A stretch of DNA of 36,860 bases, taken from CAYMJV01 sp964390545 (GTDB lineage: Bacteria > Desulfobacterota > BSN033 > UBA1163). The stretch is taken from assembly GCA_964390545.1 (NCBI GenBank), contig CAYMJV010000023.1:1-36860 (forward strand), in the 5' to 3' direction. The position numbers and the translations under genes are program-made. The notes under the pieces were generated by a model that saw only the letters and a program-made list of their open reading frames with translations, was not told the origin of the DNA and ran no database searches. Shown here one piece after another: positions 1 through 6,433 of the stretch (position 1 is its first letter; each line of letters opens with the position of its first letter).

Positions 1-130
1 TAAAGATTTCCGATATTATATTCTCAATTTAATATTTTTCAAACTAATTTTCCATTGCCTCCTCAAGAACGGAGAAGACGAAGGGGATAAATGGGTGCTT
101 TGTTCCAACTGATGTCACCGGATCTTTTTA

Positions 131-204
131 GTCATTCCTGCGAAAGCAGGAATCCATATTTTTTGAAGGCACTTTCGCTGGATTCCCATTTCCACGGGAA
201 TGAC
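131..204. repeat. Dispersed palindromic repeat (GTCATTCC...GGAATGAC type)
   Basis: The left arm (131-156) begins GTCATTCC and is itself a small hairpin. The right arm (179-204) is its imperfect reverse complement and ends GGAATGAC. The same termini occur again at 4627-4741, so this is a repeat family and not a single hairpin. Short reading frames crossing it on both strands are products of the repeat. No gene is visible in 1-294 apart from this element and the promoter that follows it. Confidence 0.75.
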
Positions 205-249
205 ACAAATCGAATATGGACTGGAGTTCCATTTTCGAAAATTTATCTT

Positions 250-277
250 TTGGCTTCTTCCCGATTCAGTATATAAT
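250..277 (+). promoter_or_regulatory. Candidate sigma-70 promoter for the DUF2007-archease cluster
   Basis: A perfect -10 box TATAAT lies at 272-277. A partial -35 box TTGGCT (4 of 6 matches to TTGACA) lies at 250-255, 16 nt upstream. The predicted start of transcription, about 7 nt after the -10 box, falls inside the AGGAGG ribosome-binding site at 283-288, so the leader would be very short. Confidence 0.45.
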
Positions 278-294
278 AAATTAGGAGGTAGGCG

Positions 295-555
295 ATGGCA
301 AATTGGGCAAAGGCAGGAGTGGTTGAGAATCGATTTGAAGGGGATCGAGTCGCTCAAGCCCTAAGAGAAGCGGAGATTCCATTTATGATTAAATCGTTCC
401 ATGATACAGCCTATGATGGTCTCTACATTCCCCAGAAAGGGTGGGGGGTGGTCATGGTTCCTGAGAGCTTGCGCGCGGAGGCGGAAAAATTGCTCATAGA
501 AGTGAAGAAAATCTTTCAAGAGGAGGGAAAAGATGAAACTGAACAGCCTGGATGA
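295..555 (+). CDS. DUF2007-like small protein
   Basis: This is an 86-residue soluble protein. The central stretch (about residues 15-62: VAQALREAEIPF...GWGVVMVPESLRAEAEKLL) resembles DUF2007 'putative signal transducing' proteins. Those are small ferredoxin-like folds in which one helix selects the less conserved partner and a VxVP motif precedes the last helix. No catalytic residue is evident and the molecular role is unknown. The start is ATG with AGGAGG seven bases upstream. The 3' end overlaps the next gene by 23 nt, so the two are very likely co-transcribed and translationally coupled. Family assignment is by motif resemblance only. Confidence 0.6.
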   Translation: MANWAKAGVVENRFEGDRVAQALREAEIPFMIKSFHDTAYDGLYIPQKGWGVVMVPESLRAEAEKLLIEVKKIFQEEGKDETEQPG

Positions 556-982
556 GATTCTGAGGTTTGCGGTTCGGAAGGAGGCGGATGCGGCCGCTTT
601 TTACCGAATGGCTGCAGACCGTTCTAACCCTGGGGTCAAGAAGGCCTTTCAGGAATTGGCCAAAGAAGAAGATGGTCACAAAAAGAAACTCGAGAGTTTT
701 GACCCAAAAAAAATTGAAAAGATGGAAGTGAAAGACACCAAAGGATTGGGATTGAGTGAGATGATGGAGGACGTCCCTTATAGCTCGGATATGAGTTATG
801 CCGATCTTCTCCGAATGGCTATTAAGAATGAAGAGAAATCCCAGCAATTGTATACCTCCACGGCAAAGTTGGTTAAAGAAGCCAATTTGAAAAAATTACT
901 TTTGATCCTTGCCCAGGAAGAATCAACGCATAAAGAAAAATTGGAGAAGATTTACGATAAAGAAGTGCTACAAGAATTCTAG
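533..982 (+). CDS. Ferritin-like (rubrerythrin-type) diiron protein
   Basis: The 149-residue protein is an almost entirely helical four-helix bundle with two internally similar halves. Each half has the diiron signature: E17...FY24 with EE..H (E45, E46, H49) in the first, and NEEKSQQLY with EE..H (EESTHKEKLEK) in the second. This spacing is typical of ferritin-like/rubrerythrin domains that bind two irons and reduce peroxide or oxygen. There is no C-terminal rubredoxin CxxC domain, so it is an erythrin-only version that would need an external electron donor. It starts inside the end of the upstream gene after GAGGAGGGAAAAG, and sits ahead of a thioesterase and archease in a tight plus-strand cluster. 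A role in oxidative-stress protection in an anaerobe is inferred. Confidence 0.8.
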   Translation: MKLNSLDEILRFAVRKEADAAAFYRMAADRSNPGVKKAFQELAKEEDGHKKKLESFDPKKIEKMEVKDTKGLGLSEMMEDVPYSSDMSYADLLRMAIKNEEKSQQLYTSTAKLVKEANLKKLLLILAQEESTHKEKLEKIYDKEVLQEF

Positions 983-1002
983 GAATCGAAAGGGGAGGCG
1001 AG

Positions 1003-1389
1003 ATGATTCCAGGACTGATGGGGCAATCTGAAATGGTGGTCAAAGAAGAAGATCTCGTTAGCCGACTTGGCAACATCGATGTGGATGTCCTCTCTACTCC
1101 CAGTCTGATTCAGCTTCTGGAAGCAGCAGCGATCCAGGCAATTCAGGAGCATCTTCCTTCTGATCAGTTGACCCTGGGGACACAGGTGAAGATAAGACAC
1201 CTTTCTCCAACCCCTCTGGGAATGAAGGTGACGGCCCATGCCCTTCTCAAGGAAGTGGATAAGAATAGGCTTTCATTTGTTGTCGATGCCTACGACGAGA
1301 CAGATAAGGTGGCTGAGGGGGAACACGAGCGCATCCTTGTCTCAAAAGAACGATTCCTTCAGAAGGTGAATCGAAAGAAGAGAAGATGA
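1003..1389 (+). CDS. Hotdog-fold thioesterase, FlK-like
   Basis: The 128-residue sequence follows the layout of small single-domain hotdog thioesterases related to fluoroacetyl-CoA thioesterase FlK. There is an N-terminal strand region, a central LSTPSLIQLLEAAAIQAIQEHL helix, then GTQVKIRHLSPTPLGMKVTAHALLKEV and a closing strand with EGEHERILVSKERF. In this family the helix glutamate (here in LLEAAA) and a histidine (in GEHER) contribute to acyl-CoA hydrolysis. The substrate cannot be told from the sequence; the protein may act on a short-chain or damaged acyl-CoA. The start has GGGGAGG about 5 nt upstream. The stop overlaps the archease start as ATGA. Confidence 0.78.
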   Translation: MIPGLMGQSEMVVKEEDLVSRLGNIDVDVLSTPSLIQLLEAAAIQAIQEHLPSDQLTLGTQVKIRHLSPTPLGMKVTAHALLKEVDKNRLSFVVDAYDETDKVAEGEHERILVSKERFLQKVNRKKRR

Positions 1390-1838
1390 TCCCGATCTCA
1401 TTGACCTGGGATACCAAGAGGATGAAGCGCTTTGAAATCTTAGACCATACGGCAGACATTGGCATCATTGTTTATGGTGAGGATCTCAAATCGCTGTTTC
1501 AAAACGCGGGCGAGGCCTTTTTTCACCTTATCACCGATTTGAAGAAGGTCAGACTCCGGACCGAAAGAAAGATTGAGATCGGGGGAGAAAGTCTGGAACG
1601 CCTGATGGTAGACTGGCTGAGTGAACTCCTTTACCTTCATGATGTGGAGAATCTTCTCTTCAAAAGATTCAATGTGGAGTTTGTAGGAGAAGAGGGATTA
1701 AGGGCAAAAGTGAAAGGGGAATTCTTTCAAGAAGGAGTCCATGTGATCAAGACCGGAGTGAAGGCCGTCACCTATCACCAGATAGAAGTTCGACAAGAAA
1801 AGGAAGGCTGGAGGGCTAGAATCATATTTGACCTTTAA
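1386..1838 (+). CDS. Archease (RtcB activator)
   Basis: This is a 150-residue archease, the partner that promotes guanylylation and multiple turnover of the RNA ligase RtcB. The diagnostic N-terminus FEILDHTADIGIIVYGEDLKSLFQNAGEAFF is present, with the DHTAD metal-binding aspartates, as is the LMVDWLSELLYLHD motif near residue 80 and the acidic C-terminal end. The first ATG overlaps the thioesterase stop by 4 nt (ATGA). The conserved domain starts at the internal ATG at 1422, so the first 12 residues could be an extension, but the ribosome-binding site is better for 1386. RtcB follows about 200 bases downstream, which supports the functional link. Confidence 0.93.
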   Translation: MIPISLTWDTKRMKRFEILDHTADIGIIVYGEDLKSLFQNAGEAFFHLITDLKKVRLRTERKIEIGGESLERLMVDWLSELLYLHDVENLLFKRFNVEFVGEEGLRAKVKGEFFQEGVHVIKTGVKAVTYHQIEVRQEKEGWRARIIFDL

Positions 1839-1858
1839 AAGGATGCTAAGAAGCATTT

Positions 1859-1957
1859 TTGTCACCCTGAACTTGGTTCAGGGTCTAATAAATTTCTGAC
1901 TTTAATGAGATGCTGAAACAAGCCTGATCTTCATCAGTCCAAGGTTCAGCATGACAC
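1859..1957. repeat. Palindromic intergenic repeat (GTCACCCTGAAC...GTTCAGCATGACA)
   Basis: The gap between archease and rtcB holds an imperfect inverted repeat. The termini are TGTCACCCTGAAC on the left and GTTCAGCATGACA on the right, with a shorter hairpin (CCCTGAACTTGGTTCAGGG) inside the left arm. Similar GTCA(C/T)CCTGAAC termini recur at 6101, 12357 and 31240-31280. It could act as a terminator or processing site between archease and rtcB. Confidence 0.65.
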
Positions 1958-2037
1958 TCTTGCCGAAACGACGATTTCTTAGCAACCAGGTAAATTAGAA
2001 AACTTGACGGTTATTGAAGTAAAGAGAGGAAGGACTG

Positions 2038-3489
2038 ATGTCGAACGGAAAAATCAAAGTTCAGAAGATCGATGATTATCGGTGGAGGATTCCTCGGGAA
2101 GGCAAGATGAGAACGGATGGAATCGTCTATGCCGATGAGAGGATGTTCTCCGATATTAGCAAGGATCAGAGCCTGGTCCAGGTGACCAATGTGGCATGGC
2201 TGCCAGGTATCGTGGGGCATTCCCTGGCGATGCCGGATATTCATTGGGGTTACGGTTTTCCCATTGGGGGCGTGGCAGCCTTCGACCTAAAGGAGGGAAT
2301 CATTTCCCCTGGAGGAGTGGGTTATGACATCAACTGAGGGGTCAGGTTGATGCGCTCAGGTTTGAGCCGCAAGGATATTCAGGGAAAGATGAAAGGATTG
2401 GTGGAAGCTCTTTTCATCAATATCCCTTCGGGGGTAGGATCTCGCCGTAAGGATCTCAAACTGAACCGGGAGGAAGAGCGAAAGGTTCTTAAAAAAGGAG
2501 CAACATGGGCAGTGGAAAGAGGGTTCGGTTCTGCACAGGATATCGAGCATATTGAAGAACACGGGTGCATTGAAGGAGCTGATCCGGACCGCGTCTCTGA
2601 CAAGGCAATGGAAAGGGGACGGGCTCAATTGGGAACTCTTGGCTCTGGGAACCACTTTGTTGAAGTTGGATATGTGGCTGAAATATTCGATGAAGGGGCT
2701 GCTAGGTCCCTGGGATTGTGGAAGGATCAGGTGACGATCCTCGTCCATACGGGTTCAAGAGGTTTGGGACATCAGGTATGCGATGATTACATCCGGGTGA
2801 TGATGGATGCCGCCAGGAAATACCAGATTGAACTTCCGGATCCTCAACTCTGCTGTGCTCCTGTCTCCTCTCCAGAAGGGCAGCAATATTTCGCAGCCAT
2901 GGCCTGTGCAGCCAATTTTGCCTTTACCAATCGGCAGATGATTACCCACTGGGTCAGAGAGACCTTTGAACAATTTTTTCAAATGGGACCCAGAGATTTA
3001 AAATTGGATCTAATCTACGATGTCTGCCACAACATTGCAAAAATCGAAACTCATACAATCAACGGAGGAAAGAAGAAACTCTGCGTCCATCGAAAGGGGG
3101 CCACAAGGGCCTTTCCTCCTCATCATCCAGACGTTGTGTCTGATTATCAATCCATTGGCCAGCCTGTCCTCATCCCCGGTGATATGGGCAGATGTTCTTA
3201 TGTGTTGATAGGGACGGAGAGGGCCATGGAGGAGACCTTTGGTTCAACCTGCCACGGGGCAGGCCGGGTAATGAGCCGCCATCAAGCTGTCAAAGCAGCA
3301 AGAGGGAGAGCGATTGTGAGGGAATTAGAAGACAAAGGGATCATCGTAAAGGGAGCAAGCCAGGGGACCATCGTAGAAGAGATTCCAGATGCCTACAAGG
3401 ATGTGACCGATGTGGTCAATGTGGTCCATCATGCGGGCATCAGCCTCAAAGTGGCAAAACTCATCCCTATGGGAGTCATCAAAGGATAG
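2038..3489 (+). CDS. rtcB: RNA-splicing ligase RtcB, probable selenoprotein (in-frame UGA at the active-site Cys)
   Basis: RtcB joins 2',3'-cyclic-phosphate and 5'-OH RNA ends using GTP and two metal ions. Read through a single in-frame TGA at 2335-2337, the frame gives 483 residues, the normal family length (about 480). The TGA replaces the invariant metal-bridging cysteine in GGVGYDIN-C-GVRL (residue 100). Both flanks match the family without a frameshift. All other key residues are present: D97, H206 (GSGNH), H237 (VHTGSRGLGH), H332 (CHNIAK) and the guanylylated histidine at about 406 (STCHGAGR). The start ATG has GAGGAAGGA upstream. A SECIS-like hairpin follows the TGA. I read this as selenocysteine insertion. 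The alternative is a nonsense mutation or sequencing error; automated callers would split the gene at the TGA and start a second piece at TTG 2347. Archease lies just upstream. Confidence 0.9.
2335..2337 (+). other. Candidate selenocysteine codon (UGA) in rtcB
   Basis: TGA occupies codon 100 of rtcB, between ATC AAC and GGG GTC AGG. In the family this position is a near-invariant cysteine that bridges the two active-site metal ions, and Cys-to-Sec exchange at metal-binding or redox cysteines is the standard pattern for selenoproteins. The frame is open for 99 codons before and 383 after. Confidence 0.75.
2351..2371 (+). promoter_or_regulatory. Candidate bacterial SECIS hairpin
   Basis: The 5' arm TGCGCTCA (2351-2358) pairs with TGAG-C-CGCA (2363-2371), giving 8 base pairs with one bulged C on the 3' side. 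The apical loop is GGTT (2359-2362). The hairpin starts 13 nt after the UGA and the loop starts 21 nt after it. The known E. coli fdhF SECIS has a bulged upper stem closed by A-U with loop GGUC, at 18 nt from the UGA. The loop guanines needed by SelB are in the matching place. The bulge is on the opposite arm from the E. coli bulged U, so recognition is plausible but unproven. Confidence 0.7.
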
Positions 3490-3574
3490 TAGGCAGAAAG
3501 CAGTAGGCAGATGGCAGATAGCCAATAGCAAATTGCAAATAATTAGTAGTAGAAAGCTATAAGCAACAAGCCAT
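3488..3574. repeat. GCAG-type low-complexity intergenic repeat
   Basis: The gap after rtcB is built of short near-repeats of the kind AGGCAGAAAGCAGTAGGCAG, followed by ATAGCCAATAGCAAATTGCAAAT. The same vocabulary recurs at 14372-14487, 30421-30592 and 35440-35655, so this is a dispersed repeat family. No gene is visible in it. Confidence 0.6.
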
Positions 3575-3575
3575 C

Positions 3576-4607
3576 ATGAAGATTTTAGCTATTGACATTG
3601 GGGCGGGGACGCAGGATATTCTCCTTTTCGATTCGGCTAAGAAGATCGAGAACTGTATCAGCCTTGTCCTACCCACGCCTTCCAAATTTATTGCTGAAAA
3701 ACTAAAAAGCATAGACAGCCATGTCTACATTTATGGGGATACGATTGGAGGCGGATCCCTCATTCGTGCCATCCTCAACCATCTTAAAAACGGATACCGT
3801 GTGGCGATGGAAGAGTCGGCAGCTTATTCCATACGAAATGACCTGGATGAAGTAAAGTCCATGGGCATTGAAGTTGGCGAAGACCTCAGCTTTAATGATT
3901 TCCAAAAATTGGAGATCCGGGAGGTTGATCTTCCCGTTCTTGAAAACTTTGTTTCCAATTTCGGAGAAAATCTACGGGTGGATGTCATTGCCATTGCCGT
4001 CCAGGATCATGGGGTGGCTCCTAAAGGGGTTTCAGACCGTGCCTTCCGGTTCGATAAAATGGAGGCCATGTTAAGGAAAGATAGGAGGCCGGAGGCATTC
4101 TGTTTTGCGGAAAATTCGATTCCTCCTTATTACCTTCGAATGAGATCGGCTGTAAAGGCCGTTCGGAGGACTTCCACAACTCCCATTCTTGTCATGGATA
4201 CTTCTTTCTCTGCCATCCTGGGTTGCATGGAAGAGGTCACCGGGCCCTCTCTCGTTGTGAATGTGGGGAATGGTCATACCATCGCAGCCTTAGTGATTGA
4301 GAGAAAGATTGAAGGTCTCTATGAGCATCATACGCATGAATTAACGCCTGAGAAACTGGAGCGTGATTTGGGCCTTCTCACTAAAGGTGAGTTGGACGGA
4401 AAGAAAGTGTTTGAGGAGAATGGCCACGGGGCCATCACTCTGAATCCTTATAAGGGAGAAGTCCATATCTTCGTTACCGGGCCCAACAGGGACGTTTTCA
4501 AAGGGACTCGAATGAAGTTTACTTATGCTGCCCCAGGTGGAAATACGATGATGACAGGACCCATGGGACTGGTCAGGGCAGCCCAATATCGATTTGGGAC
4601 GTTATAG
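3576..4607 (+). CDS. DUF1786 family protein (actin-like ATPase fold candidate)
   Basis: The 343-residue protein matches the DUF1786 family, sometimes labelled 'pyruvate formate-lyase activating enzyme-like' without experimental support. The N-terminal MKILAIDIGAGTQDILLFDS is a phosphate-1-type motif of the actin/Hsp70/sugar-kinase fold (DxGxGTxD). A second glycine-rich segment (SLVVNVGNGHTIAALV, about residue 227) fits the phosphate-2 position. There is no radical-SAM CxxxCxxC motif, so an activase role is unlikely. It may be a nucleotide-binding regulator; no substrate can be assigned. It lies 86 bases downstream of rtcB in the same direction, separated by repeat DNA, and may or may not be co-transcribed. 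Confidence 0.75.
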   Translation: MKILAIDIGAGTQDILLFDSAKKIENCISLVLPTPSKFIAEKLKSIDSHVYIYGDTIGGGSLIRAILNHLKNGYRVAMEESAAYSIRNDLDEVKSMGIEVGEDLSFNDFQKLEIREVDLPVLENFVSNFGENLRVDVIAIAVQDHGVAPKGVSDRAFRFDKMEAMLRKDRRPEAFCFAENSIPPYYLRMRSAVKAVRRTSTTPILVMDTSFSAILGCMEEVTGPSLVVNVGNGHTIAALVIERKIEGLYEHHTHELTPEKLERDLGLLTKGELDGKKVFEENGHGAITLNPYKGEVHIFVTGPNRDVFKGTRMKFTYAAPGGNTMMTGPMGLVRAAQYRFGTL

Positions 4608-4626
4608 CTCAGTGCAGATTTTTTCT

Positions 4627-4741
4627 GTCATTCCCGTGTAAACGGGAATCCAGTCACTGCCTCTGCAAGGACCGAAAACTATGAGAGAGATCTAGATTCC
4701 CGCTGGAGTTTACCCCGTACTTAATACGGGGCGGGAATGAC
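4627..4741. repeat. Dispersed palindromic repeat, second copy (GTCATTCCC...GGGAATGAC)
   Basis: The ends are GTCATTCCCGTG at 4627 and CGGGAATGAC at 4732-4741. Each arm also folds on itself: CCCGTGTAAACGGG on the left, CCCCGTACTTAATACGGGG on the right. It shares its termini with the element at 131-204 but has a different interior, as expected of a family of non-autonomous elements. It lies directly between DUF1786 and the alkyltransferase gene. Confidence 0.75.
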
Positions 4742-4768
4742 AACCCTTTGACTCAAAAGGAGCTAAGG

Positions 4769-5278
4769 ATGGAAAAGATCTATTACTCGTTTTTCAATTC
4801 GCCGATTCTGAAGAAAGTTTTTGTTGCTTCAACAAATAAAGGTGTATGCGCGGTGGATTTCTTAACTTCGGAGCAAACATTCCTAAAAAAAATGCGTAAG
4901 GAATTCCCGGGGAATGTCGTCAGAGATGATCGAAAGAATCGGAAAGTTCTGACGCAACTGAAAAAGTATCTAAAAGGAGAACTTAAGAATTTTGATTGCC
5001 CGCTGGATATGAAGGGGACCTCTTTTGAGAAAAAGGTATGGTCAACATTGAAAAGAATTCCGTATGGCAAAACACGATCCTACAAGGACATTGCAAAATC
5101 TATTGGCCATCCCAAGGCGTTCCGGGCGGTGGGGAATGCAAACGGTAGTAACTCGATTCCCTTGATCATTCCTTGCCATAGAGTGATCGAGAGCAATGGC
5201 GGCCTCGGTGGCTTTGGTCATGGTCTCAAGGTAAAAGCAAAACTTCTGGATCTCGAAAAAGTCCATGGAATTCGATGA
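4769..5278 (+). CDS. ogt: Methylated-DNA-protein-cysteine S-methyltransferase
   Basis: This is a suicide DNA-repair protein that moves the alkyl group from O6-alkylguanine to its own cysteine. The 169-residue protein has the usual two parts: a poorly conserved N-terminal ribonuclease-H-like domain, and a C-terminal domain with FEKKVWSTLKRIPYGKTRSYKDIAKSIGHPKAFRAVGNANGSNSIPLIIPCHRVIESNGGLGGFGHG. The acceptor is C136 in PCHRV. The helix-turn-helix RAVGNANGSN includes the arginine finger. I chose ATG 4769 because AAGGAG sits 6 nt upstream; a TTG at 4748 would add seven residues without a ribosome-binding site. The end overlaps the CheR-like gene by 14 nt. Confidence 0.92.
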   Translation: MEKIYYSFFNSPILKKVFVASTNKGVCAVDFLTSEQTFLKKMRKEFPGNVVRDDRKNRKVLTQLKKYLKGELKNFDCPLDMKGTSFEKKVWSTLKRIPYGKTRSYKDIAKSIGHPKAFRAVGNANGSNSIPLIIPCHRVIESNGGLGGFGHGLKVKAKLLDLEKVHGIR

Positions 5279-6059
5279 ATTCTTAAGAGAGGCAGCGGTT
5301 CTTCTCGGGCTTCAGTGGCGACCCTTTCATAAAAAGGGGATTAAAAGGAAGGTTGAGCGTAGGGTTGCTGAGGTTGGTCTCTCCGACTTTAAGGAATATC
5401 TACTAAAAGTTAAGAAAGATTCTAAAGAACACCTCTTCCTCTCTAAAATCCTCACGGTCACCATTTCAAGGTTTTTCAGAGATAAGGAAGTTTTTGATAC
5501 CCTCACTCAATCCATTGTCCCTGATTTGCTGAAAGAAGATAGCAGTGAGCTAAGAATCTGGTGCATTGGTTGCGCCAGCGGGGAGGAGCCCTACAGCCTC
5601 GCTCTGTTGTGGCAAGAAAAATTTCGGCAAACCTGGCCTCAGGTTCATCTTTCCATCTTAGCTACTGATATTGATGAGAATTTGCTCAAAAGAGCAAAAG
5701 AGGGAACCTATAAGAATAGCAGTTTAAAGGAGGTTCCTGAGAGATCCGTAGAAAACTTTTTCAGGAAAGAAGGCGAATTTTATATTCTCGATCGGAGCAT
5801 CAGTGAAAGCATTGAATTCAAAAAGCACGATATTCTTCACGAAGAACCATTCTTGGGAATGGATATCATCCTTTGCAGGAATTTGGCTTTTACCTACTTT
5901 TCCAAAGGAAGTCAGATTGAAGTCTTAAGAAAGATGGTGACAAGCTTAAAGGAGAAGAAGTATTTGGTTATTGGAAAGGATGAAAATCTTCCCCTTACTT
6001 ACCCAACCCTATTGGTTCCGGTCTTTCCAAATGAAAAGATTTACCAGAAATTCATCTGA
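5265..6059 (+). CDS. CheR-type SAM-dependent methyltransferase
   Basis: The 264-residue protein has both CheR domains. The N-terminal helical domain ends in TVTISRFFRDKEVFDTL (about residues 64-80). The Rossmann domain carries LRIWCIGCASGEEPYSLALL (SAM-binding motif I, about 97-115), ILATDIDENLLKRAKEGTY (131-149) and DIILCRNLAFTYF (200-212). Classical CheR methylates glutamates on chemoreceptors, but no chemotaxis gene is in the window, so the substrate is unknown. It starts inside the alkyltransferase gene, with which it shares 14 nt, implying coupled expression. The C-terminal CheR signature, usually CRNVLIYF, is slightly altered here (CRNLAFTYF). Confidence 0.88.
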   Translation: MEFDEFLREAAVLLGLQWRPFHKKGIKRKVERRVAEVGLSDFKEYLLKVKKDSKEHLFLSKILTVTISRFFRDKEVFDTLTQSIVPDLLKEDSSELRIWCIGCASGEEPYSLALLWQEKFRQTWPQVHLSILATDIDENLLKRAKEGTYKNSSLKEVPERSVENFFRKEGEFYILDRSISESIEFKKHDILHEEPFLGMDIILCRNLAFTYFSKGSQIEVLRKMVTSLKEKKYLVIGKDENLPLTYPTLLVPVFPNEKIYQKFI

Positions 6060-6100
6060 GAGGTCACAGCTCCGGAGGGAATTGAAAGACATAGTTTTCG

Positions 6101-6191
6101 TGTCACCCTGAACCCTTGGGCTGAAGGCAAGCCCCGGCATCTTGTCCTGAGCGCGGTCGAAGGATCAGGCCGAGAAGTCGAAGGGTTGACA
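6101..6191. repeat. Palindromic intergenic repeat (GTCACCCTGAACCCTT...AAGGGTTGAC)
   Basis: The termini TGTCACCCTGAACCCTT and AAGGGTTGACA are inverted. The interior holds TTGTCCTGAGCG and GGTCGAAGGATCAGG blocks common in repeats of this kind. Its termini match the element between archease and rtcB. Confidence 0.6.
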
Positions 6192-6250
6192 ATCTTCCGG
6201 TCTTCTTTTTAATATAGGGGCATGCCTTTTCCTCAACGTTGCGTTCGATC

Positions 6251-6416
6251 GGCAGGTGCATGTGCTTCCAAAACTTTATAATTGCGGTTCTTTTATAAGT
6301 CTTATAGGGAACATGCATGCGATTTTACCTAACGCGGACCTTGTCGTATCCTCATAAACTAAGTAGTAAAACGTTCAAAGGAGCCGCTATAAAGTTTTTC
6401 CAGCACATCCACCTGC
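6251..6416. repeat. Long imperfect inverted repeat upstream of the papain-like gene
   Basis: The arms lie at 6251-6287 and 6384-6416. Read as reverse complements they share TATAAAGTTTT, GCACAT and CACCTGC with a few mismatches and a 3-nt gap. The 96-nt spacer contains an early ATG (6317) of the downstream frame. That overlap argues that residues encoded before 6434 are not a genuine protein extension. The arms could be the remnant of a small mobile element. No other gene is visible in 6060-6433. Confidence 0.6.
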
Positions 6417-6433
6417 GTCTGGCAACATTACTT

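Noticed and set aside
91..357. Two small frames on opposite strands at 91-276 and 115-357
   Set aside because: Both run through the palindromic repeat at 131-204, have no ribosome-binding site and one overlaps the start of the DUF2007 gene. They are products of the repeat.
2347..3489. Separate RtcB gene starting at TTG 2347
   Set aside because: It lacks the N-terminal part and the metal-bridging position, has no ribosome-binding site and begins inside a conserved family motif. Reading through the UGA gives the full-length enzyme.
2038..3489. rtcB as a pseudogene with a nonsense mutation
   Set aside because: No other damage is seen in 483 codons, the UGA is exactly at the active-site Cys and a suitable hairpin follows. 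Kept as the alternative, not the main reading.
6230..6420. Integron attC site
   Set aside because: The inverted repeat lacks the paired GTTRRRY/RYYYAAC core boxes, and no integrase gene is in the window.
6317..6433. N-terminal extension of the papain-like protein from ATG 6317
   Set aside because: The region lies in an inverted repeat and would place about 39 residues ahead of a clear signal peptide.
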